Positions 8,753-17,797 of a stretch of DNA of 64,000 bases are shown one piece after another. The translations under genes and the position numbers were made by a program. This DNA is from an uncultured Bacteroidota bacterium (GTDB lineage Bacteria; Bacteroidota; Bacteroidia; Flavobacteriales; Flavobacteriaceae), in assembly GCA_902635965.1 (NCBI GenBank), contig CACPQA010000002.1:1-64000 (forward strand). Reading direction: 5' to 3'. A model generated the notes under the pieces. That model was not told the DNA's origin. It saw only the letters and a list, made by a program, of their open reading frames with translations, and made no database searches. Positions within the stretch are counted from its first letter, which is position 1; each line of letters begins with the position of its first letter.

Positions 8753-9280
8753 ATGAAAAAAATCATTATACTGTTGTTTTTTACTTTTAGTTTATTTGTA
8801 AATGGACAAGTCTTTAGAGGTCTTGACAAGAGTCCTTTAGATATGGTTAATTTCCCAGCTAGTTCACAGGTTCAAGACAAAGTTCTTCGTATCTTATATA
8901 GCCGACCTCAACTTAAAAGTAGAAACCTAAAAACCTTGATCCCTAATGGTAAGTTATGGAGAACAGGAGCTAACGAAAGTACAGAGATAACGTTTTTTAA
9001 AGATGTTAAAATCGATTCAAAAACAGTTCCTAGTGGAAGATATACTCTTTATACAATTCCTGATGAGACTGCATGGACAATAATTATTAACAAGAAGGTA
9101 AATACTTGGGGTGCGTATGCATACGACTCAAGCCAAGATTTGCTGAGGGTAAAGGTTCCGGTTGAATACTCAGATGAAAACTTGGAGGCATTTTCAATTA
9201 CCATTAAAGGAAAGGGTTCGATTGCTTTTCTTCACTTGGGATGGGGTGATCTAAGAGTAAAACTACCAATGAGTTTTTGA
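8753..9280 (+). CDS. DUF2911 family secreted protein
   Basis: After a signal peptide (ending VNGQ) the sequence follows the DUF2911 signature: SPLDM, LYSRPQLKSRN, LWRTGANEST, PSGRYTLYTIP, WTIIINKKVNTWGAY. The 175-aa length is typical. Proteins of this family are common and secreted in Bacteroidota, but their role is not established. The gene stands between a divergent secreted protein and a codirectional sugar isomerase-like gene. Confidence 0.9.
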   Translation: MKKIIILLFFTFSLFVNGQVFRGLDKSPLDMVNFPASSQVQDKVLRILYSRPQLKSRNLKTLIPNGKLWRTGANESTEITFFKDVKIDSKTVPSGRYTLYTIPDETAWTIIINKKVNTWGAYAYDSSQDLLRVKVPVEYSDENLEAFSITIKGKGSIAFLHLGWGDLRVKLPMSF

Positions 9281-9337
9281 AGTTTAGAAAGATTTAATAT
9301 GTATTTATGTAAATGAAATGGGGAGTTTTTTTTTGTT

Positions 9338-10228
9338 ATGAATAGATCAACATTTATAAAAAAAGCAAGTTTAATTTCAACTCTCCCTTTTATTTCTAGA
9401 GCTAACTCCTTACCAAATTTTGATAAGTACAAAATTGGACTTCAGCTATTTTCAGTTAGGGATGCTATGGAAAAAGATCCTTTAAATACTCTTAAAAACC
9501 TCAAAAAGATGGGATACCAAGATTTTGAATCTTATGGATACGATGTAGAAAGAAAAAAATACTATGGGTTTTCCCCTCTTGATTTTAAATCAATTCTAAA
9601 TGATTTGGGATTAACAACATCAAGTGGGCATTATGGAATTAACGGTTTAATGGAATCATCAGATTACGAATTATTTAGATATTTAGACAATTGCATAAAT
9701 GCATCTTTAACACTAGGGAGCAAATACATTGTATATCCTGTGTTAAGCAACAAATTCCATAGTTATGAAGGATATAAGTTATTGATTAAAAAATTAAACC
9801 AAATGGGGGAGAAAATAACAGAATCTGGTTTAGGATTTGCGTACCATAATTTTGGCTATGATTTTAATCTTTACGATAGAAAAATGGGGTTAGAATGGAT
9901 TATTGAGGAAACAAATCCAGATTGGGTAAAATTGCAAGTTGACTTTTATTGGGTTATGAGAGCAAATAAAATTACCCCCAAAGATTTAATTAATTTGGCA
10001 CAAAGTAGGTTTAACCTTTGGCACATAAAAGATATGCACCCAATTACAAAAGACTATACTGAGCTGGGTTACGGATCTATAGACTATACAAAAGTTTTAC
10101 CAAACCCTAATATTTCAGGACTGGAATATTACTATTTAGAGCAAGGTGGAAATTATAAAATAAATTCAATGGATAGCGCCAAAAAAAGCATTGATTTTTT
10201 TAAAAATAATATTCAAAAATTGATATAA
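9338..10228 (+). CDS. Sugar phosphate isomerase/epimerase-like TIM-barrel protein, exported
   Basis: The N-terminus (MNRSTFIKKASLISTLPFIS) is an export signal of the kind seen on periplasmic Bacteroidota oxidoreductases and isomerases. The body has the xylose-isomerase-like TIM-barrel pattern: GLQLFSVRDAMEKDPL, AYHNFGYDF, VKLQVDFYWV and LWHIKDMH, with E/D/H metal-ligand positions. Members of this superfamily isomerise, epimerise or hydrate sugars and keto-sugars, and some act beside 3-keto-glycoside enzymes like those at 29772-31933. That link is an inference; the gene is 20 kb away. Confidence 0.85.
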   Translation: MNRSTFIKKASLISTLPFISRANSLPNFDKYKIGLQLFSVRDAMEKDPLNTLKNLKKMGYQDFESYGYDVERKKYYGFSPLDFKSILNDLGLTTSSGHYGINGLMESSDYELFRYLDNCINASLTLGSKYIVYPVLSNKFHSYEGYKLLIKKLNQMGEKITESGLGFAYHNFGYDFNLYDRKMGLEWIIEETNPDWVKLQVDFYWVMRANKITPKDLINLAQSRFNLWHIKDMHPITKDYTELGYGSIDYTKVLPNPNISGLEYYYLEQGGNYKINSMDSAKKSIDFFKNNIQKLI

Positions 10229-10233
10229 AAAAT

Positions 10234-10647
10234 CTAATCCTTTTCTTGAATGCAGCAATTTTCATCCTTGCACCCACAAAATTTTAAATTGTAAATGTGT
10301 ATCCCTGCAAGGTTTATAGCAGAAATATAAGATAATGCTTCTGGTAATTCTATAAACTTTACTTCCTCATTAAAAAGAACAAAAAAGAGGAAACACCAAG
10401 AAAACCAAAAAATCGGTTTTATGACTTTATTTGTGGTTTTTTTTGTTGACCTATTTACAGCTACAAGCGAAAAAACAATAAAAATCAGGTTAATACTTTT
10501 CCATGAAAAGGACAAAAGTTCATTTTGACTAAATAAACTTGCGAAGGAAATGTAAATAAAAGGAGTAACTAAACAATGAATTAAACATAGTATGCTTGAT
10601 AGAACCCCTAGGTTATCGGAATTTTTAAGTGTTATTTTCATTTGCAT
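10234..10647 (-). CDS. MerC-domain membrane protein
   Basis: Four hydrophobic helices begin with the MerC-type segment LCLIHCLVTPF, which carries the paired Cys associated with mercury transport in the founding member. The C-terminus is Cys-rich (CGCKDENCC). Chromosomal MerC-like proteins of Bacteroidota have no proven role and no mer operon surrounds this one, so metal handling is only a possibility. ATG 10641 (MKITLK) is an alternative start two codons downstream. It converges on the isomerase gene with a 5-bp gap. Confidence 0.85.
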   Translation of the reverse strand: MQMKITLKNSDNLGVLSSILCLIHCLVTPFIYISFASLFSQNELLSFSWKSINLIFIVFSLVAVNRSTKKTTNKVIKPIFWFSWCFLFFVLFNEEVKFIELPEALSYISAINLAGIHIYNLKFCGCKDENCCIQEKD

Positions 10648-10715
10648 TGAAACGCAAATATATGTATTTTAAAATTATTGAAATTTATATAAAAAGGAAC
10701 AAATTGAATATAATT

Positions 10716-11084
10716 TTATTCTAAGTAGTCGTATACAACAAAATCCTCAACATTACCCTTCCAATATTTTTTAGCAAAGAAAAGATGTTTTGGATGTGGT
10801 AAGTAAATTGAATCTCTATCATATTCTGAATTGAACTTCATTACAAAAGCGTGAGTAAAACCTTTGCTTTTACCCTCTAGAGATATGTTTTTTGAAAATA
10901 TAAACTCCTTAACGACCTTTATAGACGACAGATATTTGTAAGATTCTTTTTCTATCAAATCGATATCAACCTTATCGTTAAATTTTAATAATACAACATG
11001 TACTATTTTTTTTTCTTTTTTTTCTATATCCTGTGAAAATAAAAAAATCGGAATAACCAATATAAATAAGCAAATTCCTTTCAT
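10716..11084 (-). CDS. Exported Dabb (stress-responsive A/B barrel) protein
   Basis: A signal peptide (ending FLFSQ) precedes a single Dabb domain: VHVVLLKFNDKVD, FTHAFVMKFNSEYDRDSIYLPHPKHLFFAKKYWKG and a terminal VVYDYLE. The HP..H segment before the last helix is typical of the family. Dabb proteins dimerise and some bind or transform small hydrophobic compounds; the export signal puts this one in the periplasm. It begins one base after a small upstream frame, indicating an operon. Confidence 0.85.
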   Translation of the reverse strand: MKGICLFILVIPIFLFSQDIEKKEKKIVHVVLLKFNDKVDIDLIEKESYKYLSSIKVVKEFIFSKNISLEGKSKGFTHAFVMKFNSEYDRDSIYLPHPKHLFFAKKYWKGNVEDFVVYDYLE

Positions 11085-11085
11085 T

Positions 11086-11235
11086 TTATAAGTGTTGTAG
11101 TTCTAACTTAAGTTTTTTTAGCATTTCAATTGATGTCATTATTTTAATTTTATGAACTGAATCGAAATATTTCTTTTTTGATATTTTATTCTCAAATATT
11201 GAAATAACTTCTTCTATTGTATATTTTTTTTTCAT
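11086..11235 (-). CDS. Small hypothetical protein (49 aa)
   Basis: ATG at 11235 opens a 49-codon frame, beginning MKKKYTIEEV and ending LKLELQHL, that stops one base before the start of the Dabb gene. It is Lys/Glu-rich, probably helical, with no signal peptide or membrane segment. The tight spacing suggests co-transcription. No homologue is recognised. Confidence 0.5.
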   Translation of the reverse strand: MKKKYTIEEVISIFENKISKKKYFDSVHKIKIMTSIEMLKKLKLELQHL

Positions 11236-11350
11236 TAAATTAATTATTTAGAAAGACAATTTCAAACATTCTAACTGACTAAAAAATGACTTTTTCAGTT
11301 TCGTTGGATATGCAGTTTCTTTCATTAATTATTTTGTAATTACCAAAAAT

Positions 11351-12277
11351 CTACTCCATATATCCTGGGAATACACCCTCTTTATTTATAACGGTTCCTA
11401 CTGATCCTACTATCGCACTTTTTGAGTCTAAACCCATATATTCCCTTATTGAATAGGTTGAATTAATTCCAGTACAGTGTGCACCTACAAAAACTTTTAC
11501 TCCAGATTCCAACATTTTTTTTGCAGTCCATTCTAACTTTTTGTCATTTAGTTTGAGTAAATGAAACCCTCCAATAACCTTGTGGATAGGTCTGTTGGGA
11601 ATAATTTTTTTTATATGTTGAATTGTATTTACTATTCCTGCATGTCCGCAACCACTTATCATCACAATTCCATCTTCTGTGTCAAAAAAAAGAGATTGAT
11701 CCTCAGGGATAGTATCCTCTTCAATTTCACCTGAGGAATTAATTATTTTACCAAGCCTGCTCCAGTTTTTTTCATCGTATTTTCTAGGTACTTGACCAGT
11801 GGTCCAAACCCCGGGGAAAATCTGTTTTGCATTTTTATGTGTAAAGAAATTGACACCAAGATCTGTGATTTTCAATTTGTTAGAAAGAATGTAGTTTTTG
11901 TCTCCTTTATTGGATGGCCTAGAATAAAATATACCTTCTCCAACATGGGCTACTGAAAAAGAGTTTGGAAAGTTTTTTTTTAGATTCATTAGACCACCTG
12001 TGTGATCTTTATGATTGTGGCTTAAATAAACATTTTCAATTCCGTTTAAGTCTATATTTAATTCTTTGGCATTATTTAAAACGGTATTTTCTCGCGAACC
12101 AGTGTCAAACAATATTTTTTTACCATCTAACTCAATTAAAGCACAAAAGCCCCATTCACCTATATAAAAATCTGAGAGCATAGTTGAAAGAATCGTGACC
12201 TTGTAATCATTAATCTTTAAATTCTGTCCTGATAATAATATTGGAAAAATTAAAAAAGAAATTAAAAAATTTTTCAT
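11351..12277 (-). CDS. Secreted metallo-beta-lactamase-fold hydrolase (COG1237-like)
   Basis: A signal peptide (ending LLSGQ) precedes an MBL-fold domain with the metal motif SHNHKDHTGG, a later His in GCGHAG, GGFHLL and AHCTG. This arrangement is that of the COG1237 group, related to enzymes acting on pterin ribofuranosyl phosphates rather than true beta-lactamases. It probably binds two metal ions and hydrolyses a phosphate or related ester in the periplasm; the substrate is unknown. It is separated by ~115 bases from the small operon downstream. Confidence 0.9.
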   Translation of the reverse strand: MKNFLISFLIFPILLSGQNLKINDYKVTILSTMLSDFYIGEWGFCALIELDGKKILFDTGSRENTVLNNAKELNIDLNGIENVYLSHNHKDHTGGLMNLKKNFPNSFSVAHVGEGIFYSRPSNKGDKNYILSNKLKITDLGVNFFTHKNAKQIFPGVWTTGQVPRKYDEKNWSRLGKIINSSGEIEEDTIPEDQSLFFDTEDGIVMISGCGHAGIVNTIQHIKKIIPNRPIHKVIGGFHLLKLNDKKLEWTAKKMLESGVKVFVGAHCTGINSTYSIREYMGLDSKSAIVGSVGTVINKEGVFPGYME

Positions 12278-12424
12278 TTAAAAAATTATACTTCTAAATT
12301 AAGTTTTTTTGGAATTCAAATTATAGTTATAGTTCCAATTTATATAAAAATTCAGATTATCAAAGGACAAATACTTTAAAAGTCGTGTGTCGTAAACTTA
12401 TATTTACTACTTTGACTATAAAGA

Positions 12425-13519
12425 TTACAAAACCTCATTGAAGTATCTTAACCAGTTCAATCCCAGTATTTTTTCTATGTCATTTAATTTGTACCCTCTT
12501 TTTTCTAATCCTGAAGCTACGTTTAAATATCGTTTAGGAACATCCAATTCTGGAATCCAAGGAGGCCATTGAACTTTGTAAGAAGGTTTAAAATTTTTTA
12601 ATCTAGGTAAGTACCAATTCTCTTTAGTTGCTCCGCTTGCTTTAATCCCTTGTATTGAAAAATCTGCAGCAACACCCACATGATCAATACCTGCTACATT
12701 AACTGCATGTTCGATGTGGTCTAAATATGTTTGAAAAGTTGTTTCAAACCCCAATTTAGGCCCTATCATATACCCTAAACAAATTATTCCAATCACTCCG
12801 CCTTTTTCAGACATAGATTTTAGTTGTTTGTCTGTTTTAGCACGTGGATGATTTTTATACAATTCTTCACACATTGAATGATTAATTGATACTCCTTTTT
12901 CACTGAATTTTATTGCATCATCTGTAGTTTTTCTTCCACAATGCGATACGTCTACCATTATGCCAATATTATTCATTTCTTTTACAGCCTCTATTCCAAA
13001 ATCAGATAATCCGGCGTTAGTTCTTTCCGTACACCCGTCACCCAACAAGTTTCTTTGATTGTAAGTTAATTGGATCCATCTAGTACCAGCATCGTATAGG
13101 CGCTCTATATGTTCAATTGAATTTCCTATCATTGTTGCATTTTGAAAACCCAAAAGAACTGCTGTCTTACCTTTTTTTTTGGCGCTGTAAAAATCTTTTG
13201 AAGATTCAGCTAATATCAATTTGTCGGAATTTGATTTTATTTTTTTTCTCCATTTGATTAGAGATGACATTGCTATCTTAAAGTTTTTTGTAGGTAAAGA
13301 TGCACTGAAACCAGTATATCCTGAATTATCTAGTGCTTTAAACGAATCTTCATTCCAGCCCCTTGGAATTATTAACCCATCTATGACCATTGCCTTTTTA
13401 TAAAACTCATTTAGCCTAGTAGGTTTAGGATTTGAAAATGATGACGGTTCAATATTTGTCAAAGGGAACAGAGTACTTAGTGATAAGGATTTTAAAAATT
13501 TTCTTCTTTTAATTGTCAT
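12425..13519 (-). CDS. M19 (membrane dipeptidase)-like exported protein with altered metal site
   Basis: A twin-arginine-like start (KRRKFLKSLSLS) is followed by an M19 TIM barrel: GFQNA, YDAGTRWIQLTYNQRN, VDVSHCG, INHS, HIEHAVNVAGIDHVGVAADF. His of DVSH and of NHS are kept. The first HxD metal pair expected after the opening IDG is missing (IDGLIIP), and the bridging Glu position reads GFQNA. Site-A metal binding is therefore doubtful, and this belongs to a divergent M19 branch or acts on something other than dipeptides. Stands alone. Confidence 0.85.
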   Translation of the reverse strand: MTIKRRKFLKSLSLSTLFPLTNIEPSSFSNPKPTRLNEFYKKAMVIDGLIIPRGWNEDSFKALDNSGYTGFSASLPTKNFKIAMSSLIKWRKKIKSNSDKLILAESSKDFYSAKKKGKTAVLLGFQNATMIGNSIEHIERLYDAGTRWIQLTYNQRNLLGDGCTERTNAGLSDFGIEAVKEMNNIGIMVDVSHCGRKTTDDAIKFSEKGVSINHSMCEELYKNHPRAKTDKQLKSMSEKGGVIGIICLGYMIGPKLGFETTFQTYLDHIEHAVNVAGIDHVGVAADFSIQGIKASGATKENWYLPRLKNFKPSYKVQWPPWIPELDVPKRYLNVASGLEKRGYKLNDIEKILGLNWLRYFNEVL

Positions 13520-13624
13520 TTTTCAATTAATAAAATTTTCTCATATATTAATTATATAAAACAATTTCTAGGTATTTTGATTTAAAAAATAATACTTAAA
13601 AGTTAATCTAAATCCTTTACTAAA

Positions 13625-13984
13625 ATGGAAAAAATAAATATTCTTTCAAAATTTAAAAAATTCAATTCTCATTGGAGCCCTCACTCAATAGCTGAACTTA
13701 ATGGGCAGCAGGTAATAATAGCTAAAATTAAAGGAAGTTTTGTTTGGCACTCTCACAAACAAGAAGACGAACTTTTTTACGTTATAAAAGGTAGGTTAAA
13801 AATGGAATTTCGTGATAAAACTAGAGAGATTCTTCAAGGAGAAATGATTATAGTCCCTAAAGGCGTTGAACACAGACCCAGTGCAGACCAAGAAACTTGG
13901 ATTCTTCTTTTTGAGCCCGTGAACACAAAACACACTGGGGACAATATTTCAAGCATTACTAAAACCGTTTATCCAAAAATTTAG
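13625..13984 (+). CDS. Cupin-domain protein
   Basis: A single small cupin of 119 aa: motif 1 is WHSHKQEDELFYVIKGRL (metal ligands H, H, E) and motif 2 is PKGVEHRPSAD. No signal peptide, so it is cytosolic. Proteins of this size are often dioxygenases, isomerases or sugar-binding proteins; the reaction cannot be inferred. Expressed from its own upstream AT-rich region. Confidence 0.9.
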   Translation: MEKINILSKFKKFNSHWSPHSIAELNGQQVIIAKIKGSFVWHSHKQEDELFYVIKGRLKMEFRDKTREILQGEMIIVPKGVEHRPSADQETWILLFEPVNTKHTGDNISSITKTVYPKI

Positions 13985-14139
13985 ATAACACTTTTTTTAT
14001 TTTTTGTATTACGAATAAATTCAATTCACTATTTACTCTTTTATTATTTAAATTATTGAATTAAATTAATATCATAGAAGTTTAATTAATATTATACTAT
14101 TTGTATATTGATTAAATAATAATTATAAATCATTTTAAA

Positions 14140-14376
14140 ATGCAACAAAAGGACATTATTAAAATAAGAGTACACGACGGAATTGTAGGTTTAATTTATC
14201 TGGGTTCAGTTGCTTCCGCAGACCAATTTGGGATTAGCTTTATTTGGATAGCTGTGGCGACTGCAATTCTTCAAATATTATCTCCGGTTACTAAGTTTTG
14301 CCCAGTATACACAATACTTAACAGAATAATGCCAGATAGTACTCCTATACAAAATGGAAGTAAAGATAAATATTGA
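14140..14376 (+). CDS. DUF2892 inner-membrane protein
   Basis: Two membrane helices (about residues 12-30 and 32-50) are joined to the DUF2892 signature SPVTKFCPVYTILN. In other bacteria such domains occur alone or fused to rhodanese (YgaP). The conserved Cys follows the second helix. Function not established. The leader immediately before the ATG matches those of three other genes here (see findings). Confidence 0.85.
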   Translation: MQQKDIIKIRVHDGIVGLIYLGSVASADQFGISFIWIAVATAILQILSPVTKFCPVYTILNRIMPDSTPIQNGSKDKY

Positions 14377-14591
14377 TCTTTTTTTATTTTACTTTTTATT
14401 CTACATGGTTATTGTAATTCAATTGTAAACTAAGGAAACAATAACAGTAAAAGGGCCTAGTTTTTCTAATCTTAAGCTGGATAGAATTGAAAATAAAAAT
14501 ATCAGAAAATAAAATTTGTAAATTTTATATACGTTTTTACAGTGACAATTATTTGCCTAACTATATTTTTTAAGATTAGTATGTTTTTATT

Positions 14592-15617
14592 ATGAAGCGA
14601 ATCTTTTCAAGTCTAATAATTTTTTACATTTTAAAATTTAACTTGATTTATTCCCAACCACTTAATAAGATAGCCAGTGGTTTTTTGGGAATACTTGGTG
14701 ATAATTTAAAAGAAAAAACACTTTTTAATTTTGATAGTAGTGAAAAGACAAACATGCAGTTTGTCCCATACAAAAGAAAAGGCTCTTCTTTTAATGATTT
14801 TAATGAAGTACAAAAAAGATCAGCTTTAAAATTACTAAGGGCTTCATTGAGCAAGGAAGGATTTGAAAAGGTTGAAGAAATTATTCTCTTAGAAAACGTC
14901 CTTTTAAAGATAGAACAACCACCGATAGTTTTTAGAGGAGAAATTGTCATACGTGATCCGTTAGATTATCATTTTTGGATTTTTGGTGATCCTGAATTGA
15001 ATGATACTTGGGGATGGAAGTTTGAAGGCCACCACATTTCTCTAAATTTCACATCAAATAACAATAAAATTGTATCATCTACTCCTTCGTTTATGGGGTC
15101 TAATCCAGCAATTGTTAACATCAAGGGATTTAAGAAAAAACAAGTTCTAAAAAAAGAGATGTTGTATGGAATGGAGTTTGCAAAGTCTCTTAATGAGAAT
15201 CAAAAAAAAATAGCACAATTTTCAAAAAAGGCACCTAAGGACATATTTACAAATAATTCACTTAAGATTTCAAAACTTGATCCACTAGGGCTGTCATTTA
15301 ATGCTTTAAATGTAATGCAAAAGAAAATATTTTTAAAATTACTTAATGTATATATAGATAACTATCAATTTGGATTTGCAAAAGATTTTAGAAAAAAGAT
15401 ACAAAAAGCTGGTATAGAAAATCTCCACTTTGCTTATGCTGGAAATTTTAATAATAGTGAGGGGTATTACTACAGAATACAAGGGCCAATGCTAATAATA
15501 GAATACGATAACATCCAAAATAATGCAAATCATGTTCATTCTGTAGTAAGGGATTTGACAAACGATTGGGGAGAAGAAATATTAAAAAGCCATTACTTGA
15601 AAGACCATATCAAATAG
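14592..15617 (+). CDS. DUF3500 family secreted protein
   Basis: A signal peptide (ending LIYSQ) is followed by the DUF3500 pattern: RSALKLLRASLS, DPLDYHFWIFGDP, WGWKFEGHHISLNFT, then HVHSVVRDLTNDWGEE near the C-terminus. The length of 341 aa is typical. Family members are predicted periplasmic or extracellular, and no activity is established. The conserved GHH and the HVH near the end could be metal ligands. Single gene. Confidence 0.9.
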   Translation: MKRIFSSLIIFYILKFNLIYSQPLNKIASGFLGILGDNLKEKTLFNFDSSEKTNMQFVPYKRKGSSFNDFNEVQKRSALKLLRASLSKEGFEKVEEIILLENVLLKIEQPPIVFRGEIVIRDPLDYHFWIFGDPELNDTWGWKFEGHHISLNFTSNNNKIVSSTPSFMGSNPAIVNIKGFKKKQVLKKEMLYGMEFAKSLNENQKKIAQFSKKAPKDIFTNNSLKISKLDPLGLSFNALNVMQKKIFLKLLNVYIDNYQFGFAKDFRKKIQKAGIENLHFAYAGNFNNSEGYYYRIQGPMLIIEYDNIQNNANHVHSVVRDLTNDWGEEILKSHYLKDHIK

Positions 15618-15679
15618 ATACCAAAAATTTAACCAAGTATACTTAATTACTAATTTATCTATCGCAAGTAATACTTTAA

Positions 15680-15778
15680 CTACTACACTATGCAACCCCA
15701 AAACTTACAAGACAAGAAAAACAAGGTGTTGAAGAACAACCAGACCTACCACTATTTTTAAAAGATTATTATATTTGA
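15680..15778 (+). pseudogene. Possible C-terminal remnant of a lost gene
   Basis: A 32-residue open stretch without a start codon ends in a stop. It is unlike the AT-biased noise around it, with runs such as TPKLTRQEKQGVEEQPD and a hydrophobic-aromatic end, and it reads like a coding C-terminus. The family is not recognised, so a chance frame cannot be excluded. Confidence 0.2.
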
Positions 15779-15787
15779 AGTAAAAAA

Positions 15788-16333
15788 ATGAGAAAACTTC
15801 TAATGAAGAAACTTCTATTTATAGCAGCCCTTATTATATTCTCTTGTTCTAAAGATGATAGTTCAAGTAATAATGATGATTTTTTCAAAAATCATGGAAA
15901 CAAAATATGGGGAGACCTTGATGGGTTTTTTACATTTAAAAATAATGCATTTATGGGTGGGGCTTTTGATGAATTTGGTGAGTTTTATTGTCAAAAATCA
16001 TTTATAGGAACTATTAATAATTATATCGACGAAGAATTAGACCACATTTTTGGGGAAGGAGCAGAACTAGATATTACAAACGAAATAATTGTGAATACTG
16101 CTAATGAACTGCTGTTTGAATCTACAATGTTGAAACCAGCAACAAGTGTCGATGAGGATATAATTCATATAATTACTTTAACTTTCAAAGTAGATGGTGA
16201 AAACCTTTATTACAAATACAACGAAGGGGGAAACATTTTTTATGATAACTATGAGTACACATTTCCAATTTATAATGGCAACTTAGATTTAAACTTCAAT
16301 AGTTGTCAAACAGCATATTCGTGGTATAATTAA
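15788..16333 (+). CDS. Lipoprotein of unknown function (181 aa)
   Basis: The signal peptide ends at lipobox IIFSC and the mature start CSKDDSSSNN carries the acidic stretch linked to surface export of Bacteroidota lipoproteins. The mature protein is acidic and beta-rich with two late aromatic strands (YTFPIYNG). No family is recognised. ATG 15803 (MKKLLFI) is an alternative start that gives a shorter n-region. Confidence 0.8.
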   Translation: MRKLLMKKLLFIAALIIFSCSKDDSSSNNDDFFKNHGNKIWGDLDGFFTFKNNAFMGGAFDEFGEFYCQKSFIGTINNYIDEELDHIFGEGAELDITNEIIVNTANELLFESTMLKPATSVDEDIIHIITLTFKVDGENLYYKYNEGGNIFYDNYEYTFPIYNGNLDLNFNSCQTAYSWYN

Positions 16334-16375
16334 ATCTATTTGATTTTTACTTTTTCCTGCTTATTAATACGAAAT

Positions 16376-16543
16376 ATGAAATATCTAATTAAAAACAATT
16401 ATGGTGTTTTTTTTATTGGCTTATTCATTGCATTAGGGGATTCTATTTTTGGGGATTATGAATTGATAGCTTCTATTACAGGATTTTCACTAATGTTATT
16501 TTCATTCTATTTGATGTACTTAAACTCCAAACAGAAGAAATAA
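16376..16543 (+). CDS. Small two-helix membrane protein (55 aa)
   Basis: Starting at ATG 16376 (MKYLIKNN), the protein has two hydrophobic helices (about residues 9-22 and 28-48) and a basic tail (NSKQKK). A start at 16340 would add 12 residues without clear purpose. No family is recognised. It lies just left of the tRNA-Ala gene, outside the island. Confidence 0.6.
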   Translation: MKYLIKNNYGVFFIGLFIALGDSIFGDYELIASITGFSLMLFSFYLMYLNSKQKK

Positions 16544-16645
16544 ATTTTATACCCACTTTTAGTTAGTGCTAAATAAGTGCCAAGAATTTGACTAACTTTA
16601 TGAAGTGACTACTCTACGTATTGCAAGTATTACCATAAGAAATAG

Positions 16646-16719
16646 TGGAGAAGAAGGGACTCGAACCCTCGACCTCTTGACTGCCAGTCAAGCGCTCTAG
16701 CCAGCTGAGCTACATCCCC
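16646..16719 (-). tRNA. tRNA-Ala (anticodon GGC), left copy
   Basis: Reading the minus strand: acceptor GGGGATG, D stem GCTC/GAGC, anticodon stem CTTGA/TCAAG with loop CTGGCAG (anticodon GGC), T stem GAGGG/CCCTT, acceptor 3' strand CTTCTCC and discriminator A. CCA is not encoded, as often in Bacteroidota. One acceptor pair (6:67) is T-T. This is the only copy here with a complete cloverleaf, and it forms the left end of the island. Its 5' half and upstream region are duplicated at 25640-25825. Confidence 0.9.
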
Positions 16720-16841
16720 AAATTATAACTAATTGATTTTTAATAATTTATAAAAATCAAATTGTTTTTACAGTGGTTTACAGTTGATACAAATCTATTA
16801 AAATTGGACTATTTAGTTGAATTTTGACAGCTATTTTACAG
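16656..16841. repeat. Left terminal direct repeat of the tRNA-Ala island
   Basis: These 186 bases match 25640-25825 in the same orientation with about 11 mismatches and no gaps by hand alignment. A 71-base block inside is identical (16670-16740 and 25654-25724). The repeat covers the T arm through the 5' end of the tRNA plus about 120 bases upstream of it. It probably contains the attachment core and the transplanted tRNA promoter. Two ACAG...TTACAG motifs lie at 16770-16783 and 16827-16841. Confidence 0.9.
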
Positions 16842-16892
16842 CAAATTTTGCTTTATTTATAATTACAATATCTTGATTCCAAGCCATTAAAA

Positions 16893-17687
16893 ATGAAAAA
16901 TCAATTCGATTCTATATTGGAGCTTATAGTATATGTGTTTAAAAATGAGCTTTTTAAACTTAGTATAGAGCCTTGTTATGGTGAATTTGATAAATCTTAC
17001 CATTGGGAAAATGAAAAATTAAAGAGAATTATTTACTCTGATCCTAATCTCATGGATATATTTGATAATATAGCCGATTTTTTATTGAATGAAAATCTTA
17101 TTGAACTTTTCCCAAAGTCAATTCTACACCCAAAATTGATAGAGGGATCTATAGGTTTCTACGTGGAATCCTTTTACGCTGAAATGCATTGGGATGGGGA
17201 GGATGAACATGTAGGAAGATCTGGGGAAGCAGATATTAAAGAGGTATTTAACGAATCTCTTATTGGTAGGCTACAAAAATTTGATATTTTAAAAGATATT
17301 AACTCTAATAATATTGATAAATTTTTGAAATTCGAATACAATACTGAGGAGTATTTCATTGAAATTTTTGATCAAAATAAAAATCAATTTGAGAATTTTG
17401 AATCAACCGAGAAAGGAAGCGAAATTGCAGAACTTATTTCGAGTGAGATAATAAATAGTAAATACAGTGATGAGGATCGTTATGTCATTACAGAGAATTC
17501 AATTAAATTTTCTACTTATGAAGATTTTATTTTTTGTGAGCCATATTCACGTCAAATAGGTTTTGGAATAGATAATGAGAATATTGATTTACTCGATAAA
17601 CCACATAAGATATTGTTTGAACACGAGCCAATTGAAAACTATAGAAATTACATTAGTGACAATCCGGATTGGGAATTAGAAATATAA
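16893..17687 (+). CDS. Unknown acidic protein (264 aa), island cargo
   Basis: No family is recognised. The protein is acidic, lacks a signal peptide or membrane helix and looks globular and cytosolic. It has several Trp and aromatic residues in the first half (SYHWENEK, AEMHWDGEDEHVGRSGEAD) and a strongly acidic C-terminus. It lies between the left repeat and a second patch of right-end homology at 17725, so it seems to have been inserted within the terminal region of the island. Location beside restriction-modification genes makes a defence role conceivable but unproven. Confidence 0.8.
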   Translation: MKNQFDSILELIVYVFKNELFKLSIEPCYGEFDKSYHWENEKLKRIIYSDPNLMDIFDNIADFLLNENLIELFPKSILHPKLIEGSIGFYVESFYAEMHWDGEDEHVGRSGEADIKEVFNESLIGRLQKFDILKDINSNNIDKFLKFEYNTEEYFIEIFDQNKNQFENFESTEKGSEIAELISSEIINSKYSDEDRYVITENSIKFSTYEDFIFCEPYSRQIGFGIDNENIDLLDKPHKILFEHEPIENYRNYISDNPDWELEI

Positions 17688-17797
17688 ATCTGTATTGTTT
17701 CTCTATGAATAGAAAAATAAAAAGGGGGGTCTGGCTTTAATATTTCGTTTTTCCACAGGGGTTGAGAAGTTTCAATGTATTTATAACCTAGTGAAAA

